The position numbers were made by a program, and so were the translations under genes. A model generated the notes under the pieces. That model was not told the DNA's origin and searched no databases. It worked only from the letters and a program-made list of their open reading frames with translations. Of a DNA stretch of 64,000 nucleotides, positions 51,265-58,935 are shown in pieces. Position 1 is the stretch's first letter; each line of letters opens with the position of its first letter. The DNA is from Pseudonocardia sediminis. GTDB lineage: Bacteria > Actinomycetota > Actinomycetes > Mycobacteriales > Pseudonocardiaceae. The DNA lies in NCBI RefSeq assembly GCF_004217185.1, contig NZ_SHKL01000001.1, positions 62,001-126,000 of the forward strand. Reading direction: 5' to 3'.

Positions 51265-51770
51265 CAGGATTCCCCCTGGTTTTCGAATGACTGGTAGTCG
51301 TCGAGGAAGCGGGCGAGGAGCTCGGTCAGGGCGTCGCGGTCGCCCGGCGACCAGCTGCCCAGTACCGAGGCGATCACCCGGGCGCGGCGGTGGCGCTCGG
51401 TCTCGATGACCCGTACGCCCTCGTCGGTGGCGGCGAGCAGGCTGGCCCGCCCGTCACCGGGGTCGGCCCTGCGTTCCACGAGACCGGACTTGACCAGCGC
51501 GGACACCTGCCGGCTGATCGTGGACGGGTCAGAGTGGAAGGCGGCCGCCATCTCGCCGGCGCGCTGCGGTCCCTCGACCTTGAGATAGGCCAGGACGTGG
51601 TAGCCGGCCATGTCGACGATCATCTCCGGACGGTGGCGTTCGGTGGAACGCTTGACCTGCCGGATGAGCATGAACAGCTCGCGGACGACGGTGTCGGCGA
51701 GGTCCAGGTCGTCCTGGGTCACCCCGTCGGTCGTCTCCGCGGGCGTACCGGCGGTCTCGGCGATGCTCAC
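51264..51770 (-). CDS. MarR family transcriptional regulator
   Basis: 168 aa from the GTG at 51770, with AGGAGG 8 nt upstream. Winged helix: YHVLAYLKVEGPQRAGEMAAAF, SDPSTISRQVSALVKSGLVERRADPGDGR near 78-125, with the wing DPGDGRAS typical of MarR. It probably represses its own operon with the exporter; palindromic half-sites overlap its promoter. Its stop shares a base with the exporter start. Confidence 0.9.
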   Translation of the reverse strand: MSIAETAGTPAETTDGVTQDDLDLADTVVRELFMLIRQVKRSTERHRPEMIVDMAGYHVLAYLKVEGPQRAGEMAAAFHSDPSTISRQVSALVKSGLVERRADPGDGRASLLAATDEGVRVIETERHRRARVIASVLGSWSPGDRDALTELLARFLDDYQSFENQGES

Positions 51771-51792
51771 CGAGCCTCCTCGAAGAAGATGG

Positions 51793-51838
51793 AACTCGCG
51801 TAGTGCATGTATCACGCAAGTAGTTGCCGGACGCAAGC
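51793..51838 (-). promoter_or_regulatory. marR promoter with three half-sites
   Basis: Minus-strand -35 TTGCGT (51836-51831), 16-nt spacer, -10 TGATAC (51814-51809). Half-sites: AACTCGCGT (51793-51801) inverted to ACGCAAGT (51814-51821), and a direct copy ACGCAAGC (51831-51838). The arrangement covers both promoter boxes, as expected for autorepression. Confidence 0.55.
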
Positions 51839-51971
51839 TTCCTCCGCATCGTTGCGCCGTGCAAATCGATTCCGGGTGATCCGGGGCACGTCACCCGACC
51901 GGGTCCGGCGACCGCCCCGTCGCAGGTGGGGCGCCCTTCACCCGGAGCGACGGCGCGCCTACGGTCGTTCC

Positions 51972-52316
51972 ATGGTCGACGACGACTCCGCCCGCCCGGC
52001 GGGTCCGCAGCGGATCCGACTGCGTCGCAAGAAGGGCTGGCGCAAGCCCGACGGCGCGGTGCTGGTGACCCGTCCCGGTCCCTGGGGCAACCCGTTCGAC
52101 GTCCGCGAGATGGGCCGCGAGCCCGCGATCACCGAGCACCGGCGCTGGCTGTTCGAACAGCCCGACCTCGTCGAGAGGGTGCGCGACGAGCTGGCCGGGC
52201 ACGACCTGTGCTGCTGGTGCGACCCCGACCAGCTCTGCCACGCGGACACGCTGATCGAGGTCGCGAACTCCCGGCCCGGGAGCCTTCCCGAGGAGAGGGC
52301 CGGGGAGAAGGCGTGA
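51972..52316 (+). CDS. DUF4326 protein coupled to a cytochrome P450
   Basis: 114 aa from the ATG at 51972. The family pattern is clear: IRLRRKKGWRKPDGAVLVTRPGPWGNPF near 15-42 and a Cys/His cluster CCWCDPDQLCHADTL near 86-100 that could bind metal. DUF4326 has no established function. Its stop codon overlaps the GTG start of the P450 gene (GTGA), so the two are translated together, which is an unusual pairing. Divergent from the MarR gene by about 200 nt. Confidence 0.75.
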   Translation: MVDDDSARPAGPQRIRLRRKKGWRKPDGAVLVTRPGPWGNPFDVREMGREPAITEHRRWLFEQPDLVERVRDELAGHDLCCWCDPDQLCHADTLIEVANSRPGSLPEERAGEKA

Positions 52317-53551
52317 CGACGGCCGAGAACGTCTTCGACCCGCGGATCTTCGCCCGCGCGATCCCGTACGACGCGCTGCGCCGGCTGCGCGACGACGAGC
52401 CGGTGTCCTGGCAGGACGAGCACGCGGTCGGCGACTGGCCCGCCGGGCCGGGCTTCTGGGCCGTCACCCGACACGACGACGTCCGGCACGTGCTGCGCAG
52501 CCCGCAGGACTTCTCGTCCTCGCTGGGCGCCACCCAGATCCGCGACCCCGACCCCGGCGACCTGCCGTTCATCCGCCGGATGATCCTCAACATGGACCCG
52601 CCGGAGCAAGTCCGGCTGCGCACGCTCGTCACCGGGGCGTTCACCCGTCGCCGGATGGAGGCGTTCTCCGAGGTCGTGGCCGCACGGGCGGCGCGGCTGC
52701 TCGACGCCGTCGCCGGCGACGGAGGGTGCGAGCTGACGTCGCAGGTCACCGACGCCTTCCCGCTGCAGAACCTCTCCGACCTGCTCGGCGTGCCGGAGGC
52801 GGACCGCCCGGAACTGCTGCGCTGGACGAACCGGGTGATCGGTTACCAGGACCCCGAGCACGCCGAGGTCCAGACCGACGAGCACGGCCGCCCGCTCAAC
52901 CCGCGCTCGCCGGCGGCGCTGGCCGACATGTTCGGCTACGCCGAGTCCCTCGCCGAGCTCAAGCGCCGCGAGCCCGCCGACGACGTGATGACGGCGCTGG
53001 TGAACGCCGAGGTCGACGGCGAGAGCCTCACCGACGCCGAGCTGAAGATGTTCTTCTTCCTGCTGGTGATCGCCGGCAACGACACCGTGCGCAGTGCCCT
53101 GCCCGGTGGCGTCCTGGCCCTCGTCGAGCACCCGGAGGCCTACGCACGGCTGCGCGCCGACCCGTCGCTGCTGCCCGGGGCGATCGAGGAGGTGCTGCGC
53201 TGGAACCCGCCGGTGCTGACGTTCCGGCGCACCGCGACGCGCGACCTGACGCTGGCCGGGCGGGAGATCGCGGCCGGGGACAAGGTCGTCGTCTACCACT
53301 GCTCCGCGCACCGCGACGAGCGCCGGTTCCCCGAGCCGGACGTCTTCGACATCGACCGCACGCCGAACGAGCACCTCGCGTTCGGACAGGGGCCGCACCT
53401 GTGCCTGGGCGCGCACTTCGCGCGGCTGCAGATGCGGGTCTTCTTCACCGCGTTCCTGACCCGGCTGCCCGCCGTCGGGCTCGACGGGGAACCGCGGCGG
53501 CTGACGTCGAACTTCATCAACGGGCTCACCCGCCTACCCCTGCGCTGGTGA
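52313..53551 (+). CDS. Cytochrome P450
   Basis: 412 aa, soluble bacterial type. The I-helix oxygen motif AGNDT is at 254-258, the K-helix E293-V-L-R296, and the heme-binding loop FGQGPHLCLGAHFA has the axial C364. NMDPPEQVRLRTLVTGAFT is the C-helix region. Best resemblance is to actinobacterial CYP families acting on sterols, fatty acids or terpenoids (CYP125/CYP142-like layout), but the substrate is not assigned. No ferredoxin or reductase gene is next to it. Confidence 0.9.
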   Translation: MTTAENVFDPRIFARAIPYDALRRLRDDEPVSWQDEHAVGDWPAGPGFWAVTRHDDVRHVLRSPQDFSSSLGATQIRDPDPGDLPFIRRMILNMDPPEQVRLRTLVTGAFTRRRMEAFSEVVAARAARLLDAVAGDGGCELTSQVTDAFPLQNLSDLLGVPEADRPELLRWTNRVIGYQDPEHAEVQTDEHGRPLNPRSPAALADMFGYAESLAELKRREPADDVMTALVNAEVDGESLTDAELKMFFFLLVIAGNDTVRSALPGGVLALVEHPEAYARLRADPSLLPGAIEEVLRWNPPVLTFRRTATRDLTLAGREIAAGDKVVVYHCSAHRDERRFPEPDVFDIDRTPNEHLAFGQGPHLCLGAHFARLQMRVFFTAFLTRLPAVGLDGEPRRLTSNFINGLTRLPLRW

Positions 53552-53641
53552 CGAGAGGCCGCCGACGCGCGGTGAGCGGCCCGCCCGGCGACGACCCCGC
53601 CATGCATCACTACCCTGCCCGGCGAGCGGAGGTGATCGCCG

Positions 53642-54262
53642 GTGACGAGCATCGGACGGGCCCGGTTGCGGGCCGCGACAGGTGTGGCGGCGCTGCTGGT
53701 GCTGGCCGTGGCCGGCGGTTGCGCGCAGCCCGGGCAGCTGGGCCACGACGGTGACGCAGCGCCCGCCCCCGCGGACGGCGCCGCACCGGTGACGCCGGGC
53801 GCCCCCGGCACGGACGGAGCGGCCCCCTCGGCGGGGCAGCCGGGCGGCGGGCCCGCGGGCGGTGCACCCGGCGGACCGGCGGGGCAGGTCCCCGGCTCGT
53901 CGGCGGCCACCGCGGGATCGGACGCGCGGGGCACCGTGGACGCACCGGTGGAGATCAGCACGCCGGGCCGGGCGCTGTTCCTGGTCCGCACCGAGGTCCT
54001 GCAGCCCGGGCAGACCACCGGGTGGATCACCCACCCCGGCACGGTGATGTCGGTCGTGCGGTCGGGCACCGTGTCCGTCGTGCGCGCGCAGGCCTGCGAG
54101 CCCGCCCGGTTCGGCGCCGAGCAGGCGTTCTTCCTGGCCGACGGCGAGGCCAACGAGCTGCGCAACGACGGCCCGGACCCGGTCGTGTTGACCCGCAGCG
54201 AGCTGCTCGCCCCGGACACCGACGAGCGCCGCCCGGCCGAGCCCGCCTGCACCGCGCCCTGA
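53642..54262 (+). CDS. Lipoprotein with cupin-like domain
   Basis: 206 aa from the GTG at 53642 with GGAGGTGATC about 6 nt upstream. The signal peptide ends in the lipobox LAVAGGC (C27), so it is lipid-anchored outside the membrane. A Gly/Ala/Pro-rich disordered spacer (about 30-95) precedes a single beta-barrel domain (LVRTEVLQPGQTTGWITHPG; VMSVVRSGTVSVVRA; FFLADGEANELRNDG) with cupin-like spacing, but only one histidine of the usual metal triad is visible. Function unknown. Confidence 0.72.
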   Translation: MTSIGRARLRAATGVAALLVLAVAGGCAQPGQLGHDGDAAPAPADGAAPVTPGAPGTDGAAPSAGQPGGGPAGGAPGGPAGQVPGSSAATAGSDARGTVDAPVEISTPGRALFLVRTEVLQPGQTTGWITHPGTVMSVVRSGTVSVVRAQACEPARFGAEQAFFLADGEANELRNDGPDPVVLTRSELLAPDTDERRPAEPACTAP

Positions 54263-54363
54263 GCCGGGACCGCTTCCGCGGCGGCCCGGCCCACGTCGAT
54301 CATCCGGATCGGCGCCGTGATGTGGGACGATTGTGGCCGGGCACGGGCTAGAGGGCGGAGCCG

Positions 54364-54804
54364 ATGGGGACGAAGACGGTCATCGCCGCGGACAACCGCG
54401 AGTGGCAGGTGCGGCGCAACATCGAGTGGTCGACACCGGCGATGGGCGACGAGTTCGAGCACGACGTCGACGGTGGTCGTGGCGCCGTGGTCCTGGTGAT
54501 CTCCTCGCTCGTCCTGTTCTGGGTGCTCGTGCTGGTCTGGACCCCGAGCGGGGTCTACGTCCCGTGGTTCTACTGGATCGTCCTGGTGATCGGCGTCGGG
54601 TTCTTCCCTGCCCGCTGGTACCTGCGCCGTCCGTGGACGATCGTGGCCAAGACCCAGGGCAGCTACGAGCTCCCGCCCGAGCACTGGACCGGCATGGTGC
54701 GCGGCGGGTCCGCGGCCCGCGAGGAGACCCGCGTCGTCCTGCGCAGCCTGCGCACCCGCGCCACACCCGGGCACGCGGACAGCCCGCTGCAGCCGGTGAA
54801 CTAG
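54364..54804 (+). CDS. Two-span membrane protein of unknown function
   Basis: 146 aa. Polar N-terminus (TKTVIAADNREWQVRRNIEW), two membrane helices at about 41-60 and 67-86 (VVLVISSLVLFWVLVLVW; WFYWIVLVIGVGFFPARWY), then a cytoplasmic tail with WTIVAKTQG. It is recognisable as a common actinobacterial conserved membrane protein, but I cannot name a function. It lies 11 nt before the Fpg/Nei gene and may be co-transcribed. Confidence 0.7.
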   Translation: MGTKTVIAADNREWQVRRNIEWSTPAMGDEFEHDVDGGRGAVVLVISSLVLFWVLVLVWTPSGVYVPWFYWIVLVIGVGFFPARWYLRRPWTIVAKTQGSYELPPEHWTGMVRGGSAAREETRVVLRSLRTRATPGHADSPLQPVN

Positions 54805-54815
54805 GGGGCGCGGGG

Positions 54816-55691
54816 ATGCCTGAGCTGCCCGAGGTCGAGGCCCTGGCCCACCACCTGCGCGAACACGCGATCTACCGCCCGGTCGCGCGGGTCGACCTGG
54901 GCGGCATGAGCGTCCTGAAGACGTTCGACCCGCCGGTCTCGGCCCTGGTCGGACGGGTGATCACCGGGGCTGCGCGGTACGGGAAGTTCCTCTCCGTCGA
55001 GTTCGCCGACCGCCCGGACGCCCCGCTGTACCTGCTGACCCACCTGTCCCGGGCAGGGTGGCTGCGGTGGCACGAGACGGCGTCGGTCACCCCGCCCAAG
55101 CCCGGACGCGGGCCGTTGCAGCTGCGGGTGCACCTCGACTCCGTCGGCGGGCCCGGGTTCGACCTGACCGAGGCCGGCACCCAGAAGCGTCTCGCCGTCT
55201 ACCTGGTCCCCGACCCGCAGCAGGTCCCCGGCGTGGCGCGGCTCGGCCCGGACGCGCTGGAGCTGGGACGCGACGGCCTCGCCGAGCTGCTGGCCGGGGA
55301 CTCTCGGCGGCTCAAGACGCTGCTCGCGGACCAGACGACGCTGGCCGGCATCGGTAACGCCTACTCCGACGAGATCCTGCACACCGCCCGTCTGTCGCCC
55401 TACGCCACGGCCTCGCGCCTGAAGGACGCCGACGTCGACGCGCTGTCCGAGGCGCTGCACGCGGTGCTGACCGACGCCGTCGAGCGCTCGGTCGGGCAGG
55501 GCGCGGCGACGCTGAAGTCGGAGAAGCGCTCCGGCCTGCGGGTGCACGCGCGGACCGGCCTACCGTGCCCCGTCTGCGGGGACACCGTGCGGGAGGTGTC
55601 GTTCGCCGAAAGATCGTTCCAGTACTGTCCGACCTGCCAGACCGGTGGGAAGCCACTCGCCGACCGGCGGCTGTCCCGGTTGGTGAGGTAG
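54816..55691 (+). CDS. Fpg/Nei family DNA glycosylase/AP lyase
   Basis: 291 aa from the ATG at 54816. The catalytic N-terminus is PELPEVE (Pro1 after Met removal, Glu2), the helix-2-turn-helix is in LLADQTTLAGIGNAYSDEIL, and the C-terminal zinc finger has C-x2-C and C-x2-C (LPCPVCGDTV; YCPTCQTGG). It removes oxidised bases such as 8-oxoguanine or oxidised pyrimidines from DNA. The Nei versus Fpg choice is not settled. The histidine kinase gene follows directly after its stop codon. Confidence 0.92.
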   Translation: MPELPEVEALAHHLREHAIYRPVARVDLGGMSVLKTFDPPVSALVGRVITGAARYGKFLSVEFADRPDAPLYLLTHLSRAGWLRWHETASVTPPKPGRGPLQLRVHLDSVGGPGFDLTEAGTQKRLAVYLVPDPQQVPGVARLGPDALELGRDGLAELLAGDSRRLKTLLADQTTLAGIGNAYSDEILHTARLSPYATASRLKDADVDALSEALHAVLTDAVERSVGQGAATLKSEKRSGLRVHARTGLPCPVCGDTVREVSFAERSFQYCPTCQTGGKPLADRRLSRLVR

Positions 55692-56906
55692 GTGTCGGTG
55701 GGCCAGGTGTTGCTCTCCCCACTCGCCGCCGTCGTCATCGTCGTCGCGCTGGCGGCGATCGGGATCCTCGGCTTCTCGATCTGGTGGCGCCGCACCAAGC
55801 GCAACAACGTCGTCTCCCCACTCGAGCGGGCCACGTTCTCCACCCTGCACACGGTGGCGCTGGCCGCCCCGGTGCTGCGGGAGGGGCTCTCGTCGCACTC
55901 GGCGTCGCAGGCGCTGCCGTACCTGCGCCAGCTGCTGGAGACCACCGCGCTGGCCATGACCGACAACCGCAGCACCGTCCTGGCCTGGAACGGCGAGGCC
56001 GACCAGCACCAGCCCGACGTGCAGGCCCTGGCCGACAAGGTGATCTCCACCGGCCGTCAGGAGCTGCGCTCGCACACCGCGATCCGGTGCAACCGACCCG
56101 GCTGCGTCGTGCGCGGCATCGTGGTGGTGCCGCTGGAGAGCGACGGCAACATCATCGGGACGCTCGCGGCGCTGACCGGGACGACGGCCGGGCCCCCGGT
56201 GCTGCGCGCCACCGCCGAGGTCGCGCGGTACGTCTCCAGCCAGCTCGAGCTCGCCGAGCTCGACGACTCCCGCGACCGGCTCAACCGCGCCGAGGTCCGC
56301 GCGCTGCGGGCCCAGATCTCACCGCACTTCGTCTACAACGCGCTGACCACGATCGCGTCGTTCATCCGCACCGACCCGACCCGGGCGCGCGAGCTGCTGA
56401 TCGAGTTCGCGGACTTCACCCGCTACTCGTTCCGCTCGGCCGGGGAGTACACGACCCTGTCCGACGAGCTGAACAACATCGAGCGCTACATCCGGCTGGA
56501 GAAGGCCCGCTTCGGCGCCCGGCTCAACATCGCGCTGCAGATCGACAGCGAGGTGCTCAACGTCGTGCTGCCGTTCCTGGCGCTGCAGCCGCTGGTGGAG
56601 AACGCGGTCCGGCACGGCCTGTCCGGCAAGCCGAACGGCGGCACGATCACGATCCGGGCGGAGAACGCCGGCACCGAGTGCGTGATCGTCGTCGAGGACG
56701 ACGGCGTCGGCATGGACCCGGCCCGGCTCAACGAGGACCTCGACGACGCCCACCTCTCCGGGGCCCACGTCGGTCTGGGCAACGTCGACGACCGCATGCG
56801 CTCCGCGTTCGGGGACAACTTCGGCCTGGTCGTCGACACCGCCCTCGGCGCCGGCATGAAGATCACGCTGCGGGTGCCGAAGTTCCGGGCCGGCATCCGG
56901 GCCTGA
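55692..56906 (+). CDS. LytS/YpdA-type sensor histidine kinase with GAF-like domain
   Basis: 404 aa, GTG at 55692 immediately after the glycosylase stop. One N-terminal membrane helix (about 9-32), a GAF-like sensor (about 60-185) with two cysteines in IRCNRPGCVVRG, the His-kinase domain with H212 in QISPHFVYNALTTI, and an HATPase with PFLALQPLVENAVRHGLSG and VEDDGVGMD. This family pairs with LytTR response regulators, here at 58.1 kb. Only one membrane span, unlike the multi-span LytS sensors, so the ligand may be cytoplasmic or sensed via a partner. Confidence 0.9.
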   Translation: MSVGQVLLSPLAAVVIVVALAAIGILGFSIWWRRTKRNNVVSPLERATFSTLHTVALAAPVLREGLSSHSASQALPYLRQLLETTALAMTDNRSTVLAWNGEADQHQPDVQALADKVISTGRQELRSHTAIRCNRPGCVVRGIVVVPLESDGNIIGTLAALTGTTAGPPVLRATAEVARYVSSQLELAELDDSRDRLNRAEVRALRAQISPHFVYNALTTIASFIRTDPTRARELLIEFADFTRYSFRSAGEYTTLSDELNNIERYIRLEKARFGARLNIALQIDSEVLNVVLPFLALQPLVENAVRHGLSGKPNGGTITIRAENAGTECVIVVEDDGVGMDPARLNEDLDDAHLSGAHVGLGNVDDRMRSAFGDNFGLVVDTALGAGMKITLRVPKFRAGIRA

Positions 56907-57009
56907 CCCCGTCCGCCCCGCTGGGCCGGACGAGTGATCCGTCACGCCGGGCGCTGTGCCGATCCGGTCGCCCTCCGTCACGGTGCGCGCCCGCGTACGG
57001 TGACGTGGC

Positions 57010-57897
57010 ATGGATGTCCTGCGCATTCCGGACGCGTTGAGCGCGCGGCTGCCGGGCCGGCTGGGTGAGAGCGCCGGCACCGACGTCGTCTCCATGGTGC
57101 GGCTGCACGGTGTGATCAGCGCCCAGCCGTCGCCGGTCCCGAGGTCGGTGATCAGTTCCGCGTCGATGGACAAGGTCCTGGAACGCGCGTTCGCCCCGGA
57201 GCGGCTCTCCGCGGTGGCGCTGCTGATCAACTCCCCGGGCGGGTCGGCGACCCAGTCCGCGCTCGTGGCCGATCGGATCCGGTCACTCGCCGCCGAGCGC
57301 TCGGTGCCGGTGCTGGCGTTCTGCGAGGACGTGGCGGCCTCCGGCGGCTACTGGCTCGCCTGCGCCGCGGACGAGATCTACGCCCACCCGACCTCCCTGG
57401 TGGGGTCCATCGGGGTGATCAGCCAGGGGTTCGGGCTCGAGGGCCTGATCGAACGGCTGGGTGTGGAACGACGGCTGCACACCGCCGGGCGGTCCAAGGC
57501 GCGCCTGGACCCGTTCCTGCCGGAGAAGCCCGAGGACGTCACGTGGCTGCGCGGCCTGCAGGACCAGCTGCACGAGCAGTTCACCGGCTGGGTGACCGAG
57601 CGCCGGGGTAACAAGCTCGCCACCGGGACCGAACTCTTCGACGGTGAGGTCTGGACCGGCGCCCGTGCGCTGGAGCTGGGACTGATCGACGGGCTCGGGA
57701 CCCCGCGCGAGGTGCTCTCGCGGCGGTTCCCGGACGCCGACCAGCGCCCGGTGGAGAGCCGCAAGCCGCTGCTCGCGCGACTCGGGATGGGGGGGCCGGC
57801 GGCCTCTCTGCCCGGCTCGGGCGACCCCGGCGGATGGGTGCTGGACGCGCTCTCCGCCGTCGAGACCCGGGCCGCCTGGGCCCGTTTCGGGTTGTGA
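57010..57897 (+). CDS. S49-family serine peptidase (SppA-like)
   Basis: 295 aa. ALLINSPGGSATQSALVADRI near 71-90 and VLAFCEDVAASGGYWLACAADEI near 101-123 give the nucleophile S111. VGSIGVISQGFGLEGLI follows, and the general-base lysine is probably K163 in GRSKARLDPF. No signal peptide or membrane helix is evident, so it may be cytoplasmic or peripheral. It sits between the histidine kinase and its response regulator, an odd place that may mean a linked function. Confidence 0.85.
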   Translation: MDVLRIPDALSARLPGRLGESAGTDVVSMVRLHGVISAQPSPVPRSVISSASMDKVLERAFAPERLSAVALLINSPGGSATQSALVADRIRSLAAERSVPVLAFCEDVAASGGYWLACAADEIYAHPTSLVGSIGVISQGFGLEGLIERLGVERRLHTAGRSKARLDPFLPEKPEDVTWLRGLQDQLHEQFTGWVTERRGNKLATGTELFDGEVWTGARALELGLIDGLGTPREVLSRRFPDADQRPVESRKPLLARLGMGGPAASLPGSGDPGGWVLDALSAVETRAAWARFGL

Positions 57898-58062
57898 AGA
57901 CCGTGTCGGGGAGTACCCGGTCCGTGGTCGAACGATCACTGATCAGGGTCATGCCCTGGCACTCCGCGCGAATGCGCGTCACCATGGTCGCGGTACCGGG
58001 GCGATCATCATCGACATCGAGGTCGCTCCCGGTGCAGGAGCCGGACGCAGGATGAGGAGATC

Positions 58063-58935
58063 GTGGACAGCAACGACACCACTCGGGGACTGGTCGTGCT
58101 CGCGGTGGACGACGAGCAGCCCGCCCTCGAGGAGATGGCCTTCCTGCTGGGGGAGGACCCGAGGGTGGACGTCGTCCTCACCGCCGGGGAGTCCAACGAG
58201 GCCCTGCGCATCCTGAACAGCCGCCAGCACGTCAGCAGCTCCGGCGGGGCGCTGGCGAGCGCCGGCTCGGCGAACCCGATGACCGGCACGCACGTCGCCG
58301 AGCACACCGACGTCGACGTCGTGTTCCTCGACATCCGGATGCCCGGGCTGGACGGCCTCGAGCTCGCCCGGGTGCTCTCCGGGATGGCCGTGAAGCCCGA
58401 CGTCGTGTTCGTGACCGCGCACGACGACCGCGCCGTGGACGCCTACGAGATCGGCGCCAAGGACTACCTGCTCAAGCCGCTGCGCACCGAACGCCTCTCG
58501 GCCGCGCTGGACCGGATCGTCGACTCCCGGGCCGCGGGCGGGCACGTGGAGCCGATCCGCGACGACGCCGGTGACGACGAGGTGATCCCGGTCGAGCTGG
58601 CCGGCACCACGAAGCTGGTCCCGCGCTCGGCCGTGCGCTACGTGGAGGCCCAGGGCGACTACGCCCGCCTGCACACCACCGAGGGCAGCCACCTCGTCCG
58701 GATCCCGCTGTCGGTGCTCGAGGAGCGCTGGCGCGACGCCGGCTTCGTGCGGATCCACCGGTCGTTCCTGGTCGCGTTGCCGTTGGTCACCGAGCTGCGC
58801 CTGGCCGGGTCCGGCTACGTCGTGCGGATCGGGTCCGGCGCGGAGACCGCCGAACTCCCGGTCAGCCGCCGGCACACCCGTGAGCTGAAGGACCGGCTCG
58901 TCCGGGCGACGAAGCAGGCGTGGAGCCAGAGGTGA
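58063..58935 (+). CDS. LytTR response regulator with insertion in the receiver domain
   Basis: 290 aa from the GTG at 58063, preceded by GATGAGGAGA. The receiver (about 10-160) has acidic residues DDE at 16-18, phospho-acceptor D90 in VVFLDIRMPGLDG, the T in FVTAHDD and K in YLLKPLR. Between helix 2 and strand 3 there is an extra Ser/Gly/Ala/His stretch at about 55-82 that ordinary receivers lack. The C-terminal LytTR DNA-binding domain (about 188-285) contains YVEAQGDYARLHT and FVRIHRSFLVAL. Its stop overlaps the next gene as GTGA. Confidence 0.92.
   Translation: MDSNDTTRGLVVLAVDDEQPALEEMAFLLGEDPRVDVVLTAGESNEALRILNSRQHVSSSGGALASAGSANPMTGTHVAEHTDVDVVFLDIRMPGLDGLELARVLSGMAVKPDVVFVTAHDDRAVDAYEIGAKDYLLKPLRTERLSAALDRIVDSRAAGGHVEPIRDDAGDDEVIPVELAGTTKLVPRSAVRYVEAQGDYARLHTTEGSHLVRIPLSVLEERWRDAGFVRIHRSFLVALPLVTELRLAGSGYVVRIGSGAETAELPVSRRHTRELKDRLVRATKQAWSQR

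Noticed and set aside
48214..51297. A 1,027-codon open frame opposite the exporter gene
   Set aside because: GC-rich codon bias leaves antisense frames open. The opposite strand encodes a clear 14-helix exporter; this frame is low-complexity Arg/Gly/Asp without any domain. The same reasoning removes the long antisense frames at 34-2424, 5655-8405, 20792-23635, 42267-45284 and 41237-44053.
52313..54262. Start of a natural-product gene cluster around the P450
   Set aside because: No core synthase (PKS, NRPS, terpene cyclase or RiPP genes) is present on either side.
57944..57958. CAGGG-tcatg-CCCTG hairpin before the response regulator
   Set aside because: Only 5-bp arms; too short to call a terminator or operator in such GC-rich DNA.
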